Assembly: GCF_020026895.1 (NCBI RefSeq)
Contig: NZ_JAINZW010000001.1
Span: 434,001 to 498,000, forward strand
Direction: 5' to 3'
DNA from: Novilysobacter selenitireducens
Lineage (GTDB): Bacteria; Pseudomonadota; Gammaproteobacteria; Xanthomonadales; Xanthomonadaceae
DNA: 64,000 bases
Shown: positions 49,876 through 60,062 of the stretch, one piece after another
How the letters are laid out: each line of letters starts with the position of its first letter
Numbering within the stretch: position 1 is the stretch's first letter
Position numbers and translations under genes: made by a program
Notes under the pieces: generated by a model
The model's input: the letters and a program-made list of their open reading frames with translations, nothing else
The model's database searches: none
What the model was told of the DNA's origin: nothing

Positions 49876-51324
49876 TTACTGCGGGGCGGCCAGGTCGTCC
49901 AGCAGCGCCTTCAGGAAGCGCGCCGCCTCGCCGCCCGTGCAGGCGCGGTGGTCGAAGGTCAGCGAGATCGGCATGCGGCGGTGCACCTCGATGCCGCCGA
50001 TCACCGCAACCACGTCATGCGACAGCTTGCCGGCGCCGACGATGGCTACGCACGGCGGCACCACGACCGGGGTCGCGTAGCGGCCGGCGAACATGCCGAA
50101 GTTCGACAGCGAGATGGTGTAGCCCGCCAGTTCCGAGGCCGGGATGCTGCGGTCCATCACCTGCGTGCGCAGGCGGTTGATGCCCTCGCGCAGGCCGCGC
50201 GCGTCGAGCATGTCGGCGTTGCGCAGCGCCGGCACGAACAGGCCGTCGTCGGTGTCCACCGCGATGCCCAGGTCGACGTGCGGGTGCATCGTGCGCACCA
50301 GCTTGTCGCCGTCGAACCACGCGTTGAGCGCCGGCACGTCCTTGCAGGCGGTGACGATGGCACGCACCAGGCGCGCGGTGATGTCCTGCTTGCCGATCCA
50401 GGCGTGCAGGTCGGCGTCGTCGCACAGGGTGGTCGGGACGACCTTGCTGTGCGCATCGGCCATGACCCGCGCCATGTTGCGGCGCACGCCCTTGAGCTGC
50501 TCGGGCTGGCCGCTGGCGGCGACGCCCGGCGGCTGGGTGCGCATGGGCTTTCCGGACTGCGACAGCGTGCTGCGGCTTTCTTCCCTTCTCCCCTCGGGAG
50601 AAGGTGCCCGCAGGACGGATGAGGGTTCGGTGCGGGACTGCGAGTGACGCGCCTGCGCCGGACCCTCACCCCCAGCCGGACGCAGCGACGACGGATCCGC
50701 CGCCGCCTGCTTCACGTCAGCCATCGTCACCGCGCCATCGGCACCGGTGGCGCGTACGCGGGTGAGGTCTACCTTGAGCTTGCGCGCCATTGCGCGCACC
50801 GCCGGCATCGCCTTGACGCCGCCGGCGCTGGACGCCTGCTCGCTGCGCACGGCGTCGGAGCTCTGCATCGCGCCGACCACGGTGCCGCTGTCGGCCCGGG
50901 CCTCCCCCTTCGGTGCCGGCTCGCCGTCGTCTTCGATCGCGCCGCCGTCGTCGGAGGCGACTACGCGGTGGTCCGGTGCCGGGTCTTCGCTGCCGACGCC
51001 GTGGCCGCCCTTGCCGGCCTTCTTGCCGCCACCGTGATGGTGGCCGGTGTCCTGGCCCGCGGCGCGCTGCGGCATCGACGGGTCGATCTCGAACTCGGCC
51101 AGCACCGCGCCGGTCTCGATGATGTCGCCCGCCTCGCCGGCCAGCTTCAGTACCTTGCCCGAGAACGGCGAGGGCACGTCGACCACGGCCTTGGCGGTTT
51201 CCATCGAGACCAGGTTGTCGTCCAGGCGGATGGTGTCGCCGACCTTGACCGCCCACTCGACGATGGTCGCGTCGGGCAGGCCCTCGCCCAGGTCGGGGAG
51301 CATGAACTTCTTGGTGTCACTCAC
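49876..51324 (-). CDS. Dihydrolipoamide acyltransferase (E2) of 2-oxoacid dehydrogenase
   Basis: 482 aa. One lipoyl domain (residues 5-80; lipoyl Lys in METAKAVVDV), peripheral subunit-binding domain (about 170-205, PAVRAMARKLKVDLTRVRATG), and acyltransferase core from about 265 to the end with DHRACTGGEAARFL, where the catalytic His is kept but the usual Asp is Thr. The linker at about residues 217-248 contains a repeat-derived insertion. E1alpha and E1beta are upstream in the same operon. The most likely substrate is pyruvate or a branched-chain 2-oxoacid; the sequence does not decide. No E3 gene is nearby. Confidence 0.92.
   Translation of the reverse strand: MSDTKKFMLPDLGEGLPDATIVEWAVKVGDTIRLDDNLVSMETAKAVVDVPSPFSGKVLKLAGEAGDIIETGAVLAEFEIDPSMPQRAAGQDTGHHHGGGKKAGKGGHGVGSEDPAPDHRVVASDDGGAIEDDGEPAPKGEARADSGTVVGAMQSSDAVRSEQASSAGGVKAMPAVRAMARKLKVDLTRVRATGADGAVTMADVKQAAADPSSLRPAGGEGPAQARHSQSRTEPSSVLRAPSPEGRREESRSTLSQSGKPMRTQPPGVAASGQPEQLKGVRRNMARVMADAHSKVVPTTLCDDADLHAWIGKQDITARLVRAIVTACKDVPALNAWFDGDKLVRTMHPHVDLGIAVDTDDGLFVPALRNADMLDARGLREGINRLRTQVMDRSIPASELAGYTISLSNFGMFAGRYATPVVVPPCVAIVGAGKLSHDVVAVIGGIEVHRRMPISLTFDHRACTGGEAARFLKALLDDLAAPQ
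50583..50676 (-). repeat. CCCTTCTCCC-type palindromic repeat inside the E2 coding sequence
   Basis: CTTCTCCCCTCGGGAGAAG at 50585-50603 is a stem of eight pairs, followed by GGACGGATGAGGG and, after a spacer, GGACCCTCACCCCCA. This is the intergenic repeat style of the family, related to the hairpins at 63510 and 63906. Here it is read in frame as residues about 217-248 of E2. Confidence 0.7.
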
Positions 51325-51349
51325 GCGGCAATCTCCTGTGTGCGGTCCG

Positions 51350-52384
51350 TCAGCCGGCCGCCAGCGTGCGCTTGGCGGCCTCGACGATGCGTTCGACGCT
51401 GGGCAGGTACTTCATCTCCAGGCGGAACAGCGGGATGTGGGTGTCGTAGCCGGTGACGCGTTCGACCGGCGCGAGCAGGTCGTACATCGACTCCTCGGCC
51501 AGGCGCGCGGCGATCTCCGCGCCGAAGCCCGCGGTCTTGGGCGCCTCGTGCACGATCACGCAGCGCCCCGTCCGGCTGACCGATTCGGCGATGGTGTCGA
51601 AGTCCAGCGGTCGCAGCGTCGCGACGTCGATGACCTCGGCGCTGATGCCTTCTTCCTCCAGCGTCTCGGCGGCCTCCAGCGCCTCCTTCACCTGCGCGCC
51701 CCAGCTGACCAGCGTCACGTCGGTGCCGTCGCGCAGCACGTAGCACACGTCCAGCGGCAGGGCCTCGCCGTCGTCGGGCACCAGCTCCTTGTACTGCCGG
51801 TAGATGCGCTTGGGCTCGAAGAAGATGACCGGGTCGGGTTCGCGGATCGCCGCCAGCAGCAGGCCGTAGGCGCGGGCCGGCGAGGACGGCATGACCACGC
51901 GCAGGCCGGGCACGTTGGTGAAGATCGACTCGTTGGCCTCGCTGTGGTGCTCCGGCGCGCGGATGCCACCACCCCACGGCACGCGCAGCACCATCGGGCA
52001 GGTCAGCCGGCCACGGGTGCGGTACCGGAAGCGCGCGGCGTGGCAGATGATGTGGTCGACCATCGGGTACATGAAACCGTCGAACTGCGCCTCGGCCACG
52101 GGCTTCATGCCCTGGCTGGCTAGGCCGACGGTCAGGCCGGCGATCGTGGTCTCGTCCAGCGGCGTGTCCAGCACGCGCGAATCGCCGAACTCGGCCTGCA
52201 GGCCGGCGGTGGCGCGGAACACGCCGCCATTGACGCCCACGTCCTCGCCCAGCACCAGCACCGTGTCGTCATTGCGCATCTCGTAGGCCAGCGCCTGCGT
52301 GATGGCCTCGATCAGGGTGATCGCGGCGGGCGCCTTGGCCTCGCCCTTGCCCTGGGCCTTCTTGTCGGTCTTGGCCTTGTTCAC
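51350..52384 (-). CDS. 2-oxoacid dehydrogenase E1 component, beta subunit
   Basis: 344 aa from a GTG at 52384 that overlaps the E1alpha stop by three bases (GTGA). Residues 1-20 are a Lys-rich extension. The TPP-fold and C-terminal transketolase domain are seen in LGEDVGVNGGVFRATAGL, the phosphate/substrate loop FRYRTRGRLTCPMVLRVPWGGG, and EAPKTAGFGAEIAARL. It pairs with E1alpha and feeds acyl groups to the E2 lipoyl domain. The stop is 25 bases before the E2 start. Confidence 0.94.
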   Translation of the reverse strand: MNKAKTDKKAQGKGEAKAPAAITLIEAITQALAYEMRNDDTVLVLGEDVGVNGGVFRATAGLQAEFGDSRVLDTPLDETTIAGLTVGLASQGMKPVAEAQFDGFMYPMVDHIICHAARFRYRTRGRLTCPMVLRVPWGGGIRAPEHHSEANESIFTNVPGLRVVMPSSPARAYGLLLAAIREPDPVIFFEPKRIYRQYKELVPDDGEALPLDVCYVLRDGTDVTLVSWGAQVKEALEAAETLEEEGISAEVIDVATLRPLDFDTIAESVSRTGRCVIVHEAPKTAGFGAEIAARLAEESMYDLLAPVERVTGYDTHIPLFRLEMKYLPSVERIVEAAKRTLAAG

Positions 52385-53454
52385 GAGCGGCCCTCCCGAG
52401 CGATGGCCTGCTCGCGCTGGGCCAGCAGGTCCGGCGGCGGGTCGGCGTAGAGGTAGTCGAACATCGCCTCCACCGGCTGCACCGGGGTTTCGAGGTAGGC
52501 GTTGATCTCCACGTCGACCTTCTTCCCGCACTCCTCGGCCCAGGCCTTCTCCTGCTCCTCGTCCCACAGCTTCTGGGCGGTGAGGTAGGTGCGCAGGCGG
52601 GTGACCGGGTCGCGCTCCCAGGCGGCCTTGACCTCGGCCTCGTCGCGGTAGCGGCGGGCGTCGTCGGCGGTGGTGTGGTCGTGCAGGCGGTAGGTCATGA
52701 ACTCGATCACGCTGCCGCCTTCGCCGTTGCGCGCGCGTTCCATGGCGCGGCGCATGCCTTCCAGCACGGCGATCAGGTCGTTGCCGTCGACCTGCAGGCA
52801 GTGCAGGCCGCCGGCCAGGCCCTTCTGCGCCAACGTCGGCGCGCCGGTCTGCGACTTGCGCGGCACCGAGATCGCCCAACCGTTGTTGATGATGCATTGC
52901 ACGAACGGCAGTGCGTACGCGCCGGCCGAGTTGATCGCGGCGTACGTGTCGGTCTTGGAGCTGCCGCCATCGCCGCAGCAGGTCACCGCCACGCGGTTCT
53001 CGCCGCGCAGCTTGAAGGCCAGCGCGGCGCCGGCCGCGTGCAGGCACTGGGTCGCGATCGGCACGCACCACGGGTAGTCGTGCTTCGGACCGGAAAAGTC
53101 GTTGCCGCGCTCGTCGCCGCCCCAGTACAGCAGCACCTCACGCGGCTTGACGCCTCGCATGAACTGCGCGCCGTACTCGCGGTAACTGGGCGCGAACACG
53201 TCATCGGGCTGCATCGATGCGCCGATGCCGACATGGGTGGCCTCGTGGCCCAGGCAGGCGGCGTATGTGCCCAGCTTGCCAGTACGCTGAAGGGCAATGG
53301 CCTTGGTGTCGAAGGTGCGCACGAACAGCATCTGCTTGAACAGGGGCAGCAGTGCCTTGGCGTCCTTGAAGGCCTTGGGCAGCGGGCCGACGGGTTTTCC
53401 GTCGGGGCCAAGGTATTGCAGGTACTCGATCTCGAACTTCGCGGCGATGGTCAT
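52381..53454 (-). CDS. 2-oxoacid dehydrogenase E1 component, alpha subunit
   Basis: 357 aa. The thiamine diphosphate motif runs from CGDGGSSKTDTYAAINSAG to CIINN at about residues 166-199. FVRTFDTKAIALQRTGKLGTYAACLGHEA is the conserved N-terminal part, and YRLHDHTTADDARRYRDEAEV the phosphorylation-loop region. The enzyme decarboxylates pyruvate or a branched 2-oxoacid. The ATG at 53454 begins the homology; the frame is open 29 more codons. First gene of the operon. Confidence 0.95.
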   Translation of the reverse strand: MTIAAKFEIEYLQYLGPDGKPVGPLPKAFKDAKALLPLFKQMLFVRTFDTKAIALQRTGKLGTYAACLGHEATHVGIGASMQPDDVFAPSYREYGAQFMRGVKPREVLLYWGGDERGNDFSGPKHDYPWCVPIATQCLHAAGAALAFKLRGENRVAVTCCGDGGSSKTDTYAAINSAGAYALPFVQCIINNGWAISVPRKSQTGAPTLAQKGLAGGLHCLQVDGNDLIAVLEGMRRAMERARNGEGGSVIEFMTYRLHDHTTADDARRYRDEAEVKAAWERDPVTRLRTYLTAQKLWDEEQEKAWAEECGKKVDVEINAYLETPVQPVEAMFDYLYADPPPDLLAQREQAIAREGRS

Positions 53455-53592
53455 CGCGGGGGATTCCTCGAACACAGGACCGGTCGATGATAACCACAGC
53501 GCCGTAGCCGCCCGTTGCGCGACGCGGCAAGCCTTTTTCAAGCCGATGTGCTGGCGCGGGCGCCTCCGCGAATGACACCCCGCAAACGACGA

Positions 53593-53616
53593 GGGGCGCG
53601 GCTCGTGCCGCGCCCC
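53593..53616 (-). terminator. Candidate terminator after nuclease gene
   Basis: Perfect 10-bp GC stem (GGGGCGCGGC / GCCGCGCCCC) with TCGT loop, 25 bases past the stop of the large nuclease gene on the minus strand. The T-run after it is poor (TCGTCGTTT). Confidence 0.5.
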
Positions 53617-53640
53617 CTTTGGGACCCGAAGCCGCGCCGC

Positions 53641-56600
53641 TCAGCGCCGGCCGCGGGCCGGTGCCTGCAGGGTGTCGCGGTTGTTGCCGGGCGCCGGGTC
53701 GGGCGTGGCCGACGCCACCGACGCCTCGAACACCCAGGCCTCGCCCCGGCTCGGCGCCCCGGGCACCACCAGCGCGAAGGCGAACCAGCGCGTGCCGGCG
53801 GCCATCGCCGCGTTGGCGCTGCACTCGGCGCGGAACGTGTCGCCGGCCAGCCGTACGCACGACCAGCCCGCCGGGGCGGCCGCGGCCGCCACGCGCGGGT
53901 CGACGTTGCCTTCGATCAGCAGGCGCGGCTGCACCGCCGCATCCGGGCCGGCATTGGTCACCGGCACGAGGAACGTGGCGACCGCGCCGCGCCGCAGCTG
54001 CCCGGCGGCGCCGACGATGCGCACCGACAGGTCGGCGGCGGTCGTGCGGGCCACCGCCACGCTGGCGCGGTTGTCGGCGTTGGCCGGATCGCGTGTCGTC
54101 GAATGCGTTGCCACTGCCGGGGTCAGCGGCGCGAGGTCCGCCGTCTCCGGCATCGTCGCCTGCAATGCGAATGCCGCCTCCGTGCCCGCGGCCATCGACG
54201 GCGTGGTGCAGGTGACGGTGGTGGTGGCGTCGTCCTGCACCGGCGCGGCGCATGTCCAGCCGGCCGCTACCGCGGTGAGCGTCGGCACCACTGCGGCATC
54301 GAACACGAACGCCACGCTGGCGAACGCCGCATCACCCGGGCCGGCATTGGACACGCGCGCGTCGAACACGACCGTCTCGCCGGCGCGTGCCGCGTCGACG
54401 CCTGCACCAGCCTCCACTGCGAGGTCGGCCGCGGCGAACGCCGGCACGCGGATCGACAGCCGCACCGGGTCGTGGTCGGACGAGCGCAGGGCGATGCCGG
54501 CGTCTTCGAAGTTGTCCACGCCGAAGTCCGCATTGATGCGCGCGTGCTCGACCGAGAGCCCCCCCACGTCGCTTACCACGGCTTCGTTGACCAGCACGTG
54601 GTCCAGCGTCTGCGCGTTGCCGGCAAAGACGTAGGAGTAGCGTTCGTCGTTGTCGGCGATCAGCTGGGAGCCGTCCACCAGCAGCGAGGTCAGCGGGCTG
54701 TCGACGTACGTCAGCACGCGGTCCGGCGCGGCCTCGTCGCCGCGGATGATGCCCATCACGTCTACATAGCCGTCGTTGACCTCGAAGGCATTGAAGTCGC
54801 CGACCAGCACAATGTGCGCGGCCGGGTCGTCCTGTTGCATCTGCTCGACCAGGCCGGCCAGGTACGCCGCCTGCGCGCCGCGCTTGACCCGCACGCGCTC
54901 GCTGGTGGTCGCCCAGCCGCTGCTGCCGGGCGAGACGTCATCGATTCCGTTGAGCGAGCGCAGGTGGTTGTTGATGACGGTCACCGGATAGGCGCCGCCG
55001 AGGCCGTCGTGCACCACCGCGCGCAGCGCCAGCGGCGGGCGGTCGTTGAGCACGCTGCTGCTGCCGTCGGGGTTGGCGAGCGTCGCGTCCTTGCCGAACT
55101 GGGTCACGCCCAGCACCTCCACGCGCGGGCGGCCGTCGCCGGCATCGCGCGTGTTCACCAGGAAACCGACGTTGATGCCGCCCACGTCGTTGCCCGGCTC
55201 CAGGTACGGCACGTAGGCCGGGGCGGACGGGCAGGCGGCGGCCAGGCGGTCGGACAGCAGCTGCAGCACGCGCAGGTTCTCGACCTCGACCACGCCGAGG
55301 ATGTCGGGCGTCTTCAGGTAGTCGCAGATCGCGGCCGAGGCCTTGGCTAGGCGCTTGTCGAGCGCCTCGGGCGTCAGTGTCACCGCGCCGTTGCCGTCGG
55401 GCACCTCGTCGAACAGGCGCAGCAGGTTGAAGCCGGCGATGGTGGCCTGGTCGTAGTCGGCGTCGTTGACCGCCTCGGGCAGGCGCCCACCGGCGACCGC
55501 CGGTGGTGTCGCCACGTCCGGCAGCAGCGCCCACGTACCTGCGAAGTAGTCCAGCACGCCCAGCAGACCGGCCACCGTCGCATCGATATCGACCGACAGC
55601 GCCGCCGCGCCGACCTGGCCGCGGCTGCGGACCATCAGGCGCTCGGGGTTGGTGTCGAAGCGCGGCGGGTCCTTGTCGGCGGGCAGGGTCGCAAGCGCGC
55701 GATCCATGACGCCGATGCCGGCCTCGCGGAACGGCCGCGCGACGCCCGGCAGCACCACGTGGAACACGCCATCGCTGAAGGCGCGCGCGTCGTTCTCGTC
55801 GATGCTGCCGCCCGAGGGCGCCACGACAACCGACTCGGCCACGCTCACGCGCATGCCTTCCAGGCGCTCCAGCGTGCCGGGCAGGGCATCGGGGCCGAGG
55901 TCGGCGGCTGTCAGTTCCACCGGCGCGGGCAGGGCCACGCCGGAGGCCAGCAGTTCGATGGTCGGCGTGACCAGTTCGGTGATGGCCAGCTGGTTGACGT
56001 TGGACGAGGGCACGTACTCCTCGACGGTCGCGGTCACGCGCACTAGGTTGCCCACCGCGGCCGTGGCCGGCGGTGCGCTGCCGGTGAACACGAACACGCC
56101 GTCCGACGTGGCCGCATTGCCGTCGTCGTTGGCGCTCTGCAGGAAGAAGCCGTTGTTGAACTTGATCGCGGTGACCACGCCCTCGGTGACCACGGCGCGC
56201 CCGTCATACGGGGAGGCCAGTCCGTCGCCCTGGATCTGCGCGATCGACAGTGCCAGCGGCGGCTCGGGCGGTTCCGGCGGCTCGGCGCCGCTGTTGCGCG
56301 GGTCCGGCGTGCCGCGGGTGAAGTCGGCGGCGTTGTCGTCGGTGTCGACGCTGCCGTCGCCATTGCGCAGCGCCGCCGTCGTGTTGCTGAGCGTGGCGGT
56401 GGCGCCGGCGCCCTCGAAGCAGCTGGCGCTGGAACCGAAGCCGACGAAGTCCACCAGTGTCGGCGCGTCCAGCGGGCAGGTGCCCGACAGCGCGCCGTCG
56501 CCATCGACCAGCGCGACCTTGCCGTTGGTGGCGGCCATGGCGATGGTGCCGGTGGCGTCGGGCGTGGGCAGGTCCACCGTGCCGCCGGCGCCGTCGGCCT

Positions 56601-56886
56601 GCTTGACCAGGTAGTAGCCGCCCGGCGCGATGGAGCCCGCCAGCGGCGTGCGTTGCCAGGACGAGCCGGCCGAAGAGGCGTACTGCACGCTCCAGCCATC
56701 CAGCGACACCGTGTTCTCGCCCGTGTTGCGCAGTTCGATGAAGTCGCTGCGCAGGGTCGCGCCGGAATTGCCGCCGCCCCCGTACACCTGGCTGACCACC
56801 ACCTGCGCCGCGGCCGTGCCGGCAACGCCCCAGCCAGTGCACAGCACCAGCGCCCATGCCGCGATGCGGCCCGTCGTTCGATTCAT
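53641..56886 (-). CDS. Secreted ExeM/NucH-type extracellular endonuclease
   Basis: 1081 aa. Signal peptide to about residue 26 ([20 protein letters not shown]). A lamin-tail domain follows (about 30-160, [37 protein letters not shown]), then an OB-fold-like segment (about 200-290) and an endonuclease/exonuclease/phosphatase core (about 480-820). Core motifs are [21 protein letters not shown] and SDHDPV, which supply the metal and His residues. Two or more DUF11-like Ig repeats form the C-terminus. It should degrade extracellular DNA outside the cell, consistent with biofilm or predatory use. The ATG at 56886 gives the signal peptide. Confidence 0.88.
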   Translation of the reverse strand: MNRTTGRIAAWALVLCTGWGVAGTAAAQVVVSQVYGGGGNSGATLRSDFIELRNTGENTVSLDGWSVQYASSAGSSWQRTPLAGSIAPGGYYLVKQADGAGGTVDLPTPDATGTIAMAATNGKVALVDGDGALSGTCPLDAPTLVDFVGFGSSASCFEGAGATATLSNTTAALRNGDGSVDTDDNAADFTRGTPDPRNSGAEPPEPPEPPLALSIAQIQGDGLASPYDGRAVVTEGVVTAIKFNNGFFLQSANDDGNAATSDGVFVFTGSAPPATAAVGNLVRVTATVEEYVPSSNVNQLAITELVTPTIELLASGVALPAPVELTAADLGPDALPGTLERLEGMRVSVAESVVVAPSGGSIDENDARAFSDGVFHVVLPGVARPFREAGIGVMDRALATLPADKDPPRFDTNPERLMVRSRGQVGAAALSVDIDATVAGLLGVLDYFAGTWALLPDVATPPAVAGGRLPEAVNDADYDQATIAGFNLLRLFDEVPDGNGAVTLTPEALDKRLAKASAAICDYLKTPDILGVVEVENLRVLQLLSDRLAAACPSAPAYVPYLEPGNDVGGINVGFLVNTRDAGDGRPRVEVLGVTQFGKDATLANPDGSSSVLNDRPPLALRAVVHDGLGGAYPVTVINNHLRSLNGIDDVSPGSSGWATTSERVRVKRGAQAAYLAGLVEQMQQDDPAAHIVLVGDFNAFEVNDGYVDVMGIIRGDEAAPDRVLTYVDSPLTSLLVDGSQLIADNDERYSYVFAGNAQTLDHVLVNEAVVSDVGGLSVEHARINADFGVDNFEDAGIALRSSDHDPVRLSIRVPAFAAADLAVEAGAGVDAARAGETVVFDARVSNAGPGDAAFASVAFVFDAAVVPTLTAVAAGWTCAAPVQDDATTTVTCTTPSMAAGTEAAFALQATMPETADLAPLTPAVATHSTTRDPANADNRASVAVARTTAADLSVRIVGAAGQLRRGAVATFLVPVTNAGPDAAVQPRLLIEGNVDPRVAAAAAPAGWSCVRLAGDTFRAECSANAAMAAGTRWFAFALVVPGAPSRGEAWVFEASVASATPDPAPGNNRDTLQAPARGRR

Positions 56887-57117
56887 CCCTGGATCCCCGT
56901 TGTGGTCGCCCGCCGCCCCGTGCCCCTCGTGGGCATGGCTTGCCTTGTCGCAGGCGGGCAAGAGTGTGCCCGGATCGTGGGCGCGCGGCATGTCAGCGGT
57001 GTGACCGGGCGACGGACGGCCCGGGGCCGTGCGCTACCCTTGTCGGCTTCCGGAACGACCGGAGCGGCGCGGCCCGGGCGGGAGGCGCCCCCCGGTCACG
57101 ACCCGCACGGAGCGGAC

Positions 57118-57999
57118 ATGACTGTCGAGAAGAACGAGCGCGCGCTGGAATCGGAAATCCACACCGACCTGTCGGGGCGGATGAGCTACGCCGGCTACCT
57201 GCACCTGGACCGGCTGCTGTCGGCGCAGGAACGGCTGTCGGACCCGCCGCACCACGACGAGATGCTGTTCATCGTGCAGCACCAGGTCTCGGAGCTGTGG
57301 ATGAAGCTGATGATCCACGAGCTCAAGGCGGCCATCGCGCTGCTGCGCGCCGACGAATTGGGCGGCTGCCAGAAGATCTTCGCGCGCTGCAAGGCGATCC
57401 TGCGCCAGCTCACCGAGATGTGGTCGGTGCTGGAGACGCTGACGCCGGCGGAGTACATGGAGTTCCGCGAGATCCTCGGGCCGTCGTCGGGCTTCCAGTC
57501 GCTGCAGTACCGCACCATCGAGTTCCTGCTGGGCAACAAGAACGCCTCGATGCTGAAGGTGTTCGCCCACGACGAGGCCGCGCACGCCGGCCTGCGCGAA
57601 GTGCTGGAGGCGCCCAGCCTGTACGACGAGGCGCTGCGCCACCTGGCGCGGCGCGGGCATCCGGTCCCGGCGCACCTGGTCGAGCGCGACTGGTCGCGCC
57701 CGCACGTGTCCGAGCCGGAGCTGCTGCCGGTGTTCGAGCGCATCTACGAGGACGTCGACGCGCACTGGGCGGCGTACCACCTGTGCGAGGACCTGGTCGA
57801 CCTGGAAACGCAGTTCCAGCTGTGGCGCTTCCGCCACATGCGCACGGTGATGCGGATCATCGGCTTCAAGCGCGGCACCGGCGGGTCGTCGGGCGTGGGC
57901 TTCCTCAAGCAGGCGCTGGAGCTGACGTTCTTCCCGGAGCTGTTCGAGGTGCGAACGACCATCGGGCCGGGGCCGGGGTATGGGGCACCGACACCGTAG
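57118..57999 (+). CDS. kynA: Tryptophan 2,3-dioxygenase
   Basis: 293 aa. [40 protein letters not shown] and [27 protein letters not shown] are hallmark segments; the latter carries the proximal heme His and the substrate-binding GTGGSSG loop. The enzyme opens tryptophan to N-formylkynurenine. The family length is normal. No other kynurenine-pathway gene is next to it; the downstream repeat and AbgT transporter follow. The ATG at 57118 starts the homology. Confidence 0.96.
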   Translation: MTVEKNERALESEIHTDLSGRMSYAGYLHLDRLLSAQERLSDPPHHDEMLFIVQHQVSELWMKLMIHELKAAIALLRADELGGCQKIFARCKAILRQLTEMWSVLETLTPAEYMEFREILGPSSGFQSLQYRTIEFLLGNKNASMLKVFAHDEAAHAGLREVLEAPSLYDEALRHLARRGHPVPAHLVERDWSRPHVSEPELLPVFERIYEDVDAHWAAYHLCEDLVDLETQFQLWRFRHMRTVMRIIGFKRGTGGSSGVGFLKQALELTFFPELFEVRTTIGPGPGYGAPTP

Positions 58000-58045
58000 G
58001 GGGCAACCCTGCGCATTCCTGCCATAGGCCTGCGCGTTTCCTGAA

Positions 58046-58080
58046 ACCGTCGTCCCCGCGAAGGCGGGGATCCAGCGACT
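58046..58080. repeat. REP-like palindrome, diverged pair, left
   Basis: Core GTCCCCGCGAAGGCGGGGAT, inverted relative to 58102-58133. Same family as 1714-1833. It lies in the 227-bp gap between kynA and the AbgT gene. Confidence 0.8.
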
Positions 58081-58101
58081 TGGTTCCGGTTTCAAAGGCA
58101 A

Positions 58102-58133
58102 AGTCGCCGGGTTCCCGCCTTCGCGGGAATGAC
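58102..58133. repeat. REP-like palindrome, diverged pair, right
   Basis: Core GGTTCCCGCCTTCGCGGGAA. Arms match the left copy with several differences. The pair may form one long hairpin at the end of the kynA transcript. Confidence 0.8.
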
Positions 58134-58226
58134 TTCAGGGTGCGGTCTGGTACGAACGTCCTGTCGGCGCTCCCACGCGCCTCCCTTGCTAGGATGCGGG
58201 CCACCTCAATCCGCCCGGACCGCCGC

Positions 58227-59828
58227 ATGTCCCAGCCCACGCCGACCCCGTCCGTTCCGCCGGTTGAGCCCGGCAAACGCGGCCTCGTCACCCGTTTCCT
58301 CGACGGCGTGGAGCGCGTCGGCAACAGGCTGCCCGACCCGGCGGTGCTGTTCCTGATCCTGATGCTGGTGACCTGGGCGCTGTCGGCGGTGCTGGCGAAC
58401 GTCAGCTTCGGCGAGATCGACCCGCGCAGCGGCGAGCCCGTCCAGATCGTCAACCTGCTCAGCGGCGCCAGCCTCACCGCGTTCATGGCGACGATGGTGC
58501 AGACCTTCGTCAACTTCGCGCCGTTGGGCGTCGTGCTGGTGGCGATGCTGGGCCTGGGCGTGGCCGAGCACACCGGCTTCATCAATGCCGCCCTGCGCGC
58601 GATGCTCGCCGTCACCCCGCGCATGCTGCTGACGCCGGCGGTGATCGCGGTCGGCATCCTCAGCCACATCGCGGTCGATGCCGGCTACGTGCTGGTGATC
58701 CCGCTGGGCGCGGTGATCTTCTACGCGGCCGGGCGACATCCGCTGGCGGGTATCGCAGCGGCCTTCGCCGGCGTGTCGGGCGGGTTCTCGGCGACCTTCT
58801 TCGTGCCGTCCAGCCTAGACCCGTTGCTGGCCGGCCTCACCCAGGAGGCCGCGCGCCTGCTGGACCCGGCCATCGAGATCAACCCGCTCAACAACTGGTT
58901 CTTCACCACGGCCTCGACGTTCCTGATCGTCGCCATCGGCTGGTTCCTCACCGACCGGGTGATCGAGCCGCGCCTGAAGGCCACCGCCGTCGACGGCGAC
59001 ACCAGCCAGATGCCGACGATGGAACCGCTGGCGCCCAACGAGCGCCGCGGCCTGACCGCCGCACTCGTCGCCGGCGGCATCGCGGTGGTGCTGTTCGCGC
59101 TCAGCCTGCTGCCCGAGGGCACGCCGTGGGCGGCGCCGGTGGAGGGCCTGGCGCCCGGCACCAACCCGCTGCTGGCCTTCACCGCGCCGCTGATGCAGTC
59201 GATCGTGGCACTGATCTTCATCTTCTTCCTGATCCCCGGCGTGGTGTACGGCTACGTGTCGGGCACGGTGAAGACCCACCGCGACGTCATCGCCGGCATG
59301 AGCAAGGCGATGAGCGGGATGGGCTACTACATCGTCATGGCGTTCTTCGCCGCGCAGTTCATCTACGCCTTCGGCCAGTCCAACCTGGGCGTGCTGCTGG
59401 CGATCAAGGGCGCCAACGGCCTGCAGGCGCTGGGCCTGCCGATGGCGCTGACGGTGGTCGGCATCGTGCTGCTGTCGGGCATGGTCAACCTGGTGGTCGG
59501 CTCGGCCTCGGCCAAATGGGCGCTGATCGGCGCGATCATGGTGCCGATGCTGATGCAGCTGGGCGTGTCGCCGGACCTCACGCAGGCGGCCTACCGCGTG
59601 GGCGACTCGTCCACCAACATCATCACGCCGCTGCTGCCGTACTTCCCGCTGATCGTCGTGTTCTGCCAGCGCTACGTGAAGTCGGCGGGCGTCGGCACGC
59701 TGCTGGCGTTGATGCTGCCGTTCTCGGTGACGCTGCTGGTGGTGTGGAGCGCGTTCCTGATCGGCTTCTGGGCGCTGGGTATCCCGCTGGGCGTCGGCTC
59801 GTCCTACACCTACGCCCCGGCGGGGTGA
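58227..59828 (+). CDS. AbgT family transporter
   Basis: 533 aa with about eleven to thirteen membrane segments. LPDPAVLFLILMLVTWALSAVLA, VEHTGFINAALRAML-like, and VGDSSTNIITPLLPYFPLIV near the end are AbgT features. E. coli AbgT imports p-aminobenzoyl-glutamate, while other members export sulfonamides, so the cargo is open. A Pro/Thr-rich N-terminus of about 15 residues precedes the first helix. The ATG at 58227 follows a possible TAGGAT -10 element at about 58190. Confidence 0.93.
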   Translation: MSQPTPTPSVPPVEPGKRGLVTRFLDGVERVGNRLPDPAVLFLILMLVTWALSAVLANVSFGEIDPRSGEPVQIVNLLSGASLTAFMATMVQTFVNFAPLGVVLVAMLGLGVAEHTGFINAALRAMLAVTPRMLLTPAVIAVGILSHIAVDAGYVLVIPLGAVIFYAAGRHPLAGIAAAFAGVSGGFSATFFVPSSLDPLLAGLTQEAARLLDPAIEINPLNNWFFTTASTFLIVAIGWFLTDRVIEPRLKATAVDGDTSQMPTMEPLAPNERRGLTAALVAGGIAVVLFALSLLPEGTPWAAPVEGLAPGTNPLLAFTAPLMQSIVALIFIFFLIPGVVYGYVSGTVKTHRDVIAGMSKAMSGMGYYIVMAFFAAQFIYAFGQSNLGVLLAIKGANGLQALGLPMALTVVGIVLLSGMVNLVVGSASAKWALIGAIMVPMLMQLGVSPDLTQAAYRVGDSSTNIITPLLPYFPLIVVFCQRYVKSAGVGTLLALMLPFSVTLLVVWSAFLIGFWALGIPLGVGSSYTYAPAG

Positions 59829-59856
59829 CGGACCGCGGTCCACGACGACCGGCTGC

Positions 59857-59892
59857 TGCGGCCGCCTTCGGGCGGCCGCTCCGGTTCAGCTT
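59857..59892 (+). terminator. Candidate terminator after AbgT gene
   Basis: GCGGCCGCC / GGCGGCCGC with a TTCG loop, then a CAGCTTTTT-like T-run about 10 bases beyond the stem. The distance to the T-run makes it imperfect. Confidence 0.6.
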
Positions 59893-60062
59893 TTTGAATG
59901 CGGATGGTGCGGCGCAACAGTACGCCCGCGGTTTGACGGGAATGGGGCGCTGCGGTTACACCTTGCCGTCGTTTTGCCGACCGGCGCCGCGCCGGCGGCA
60001 AGCATCCACCGCCTTCCCACGCACCACCCCGGCCGCCCGCGGCCGCCAGGAGTCCATCCCGC

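Noticed and set aside
57100-59100. A single long frame joining kynA region and AbgT (from 56856)
   Set aside because: The upstream half is a shadow of kynA; AbgT begins at 58227 where helices start.
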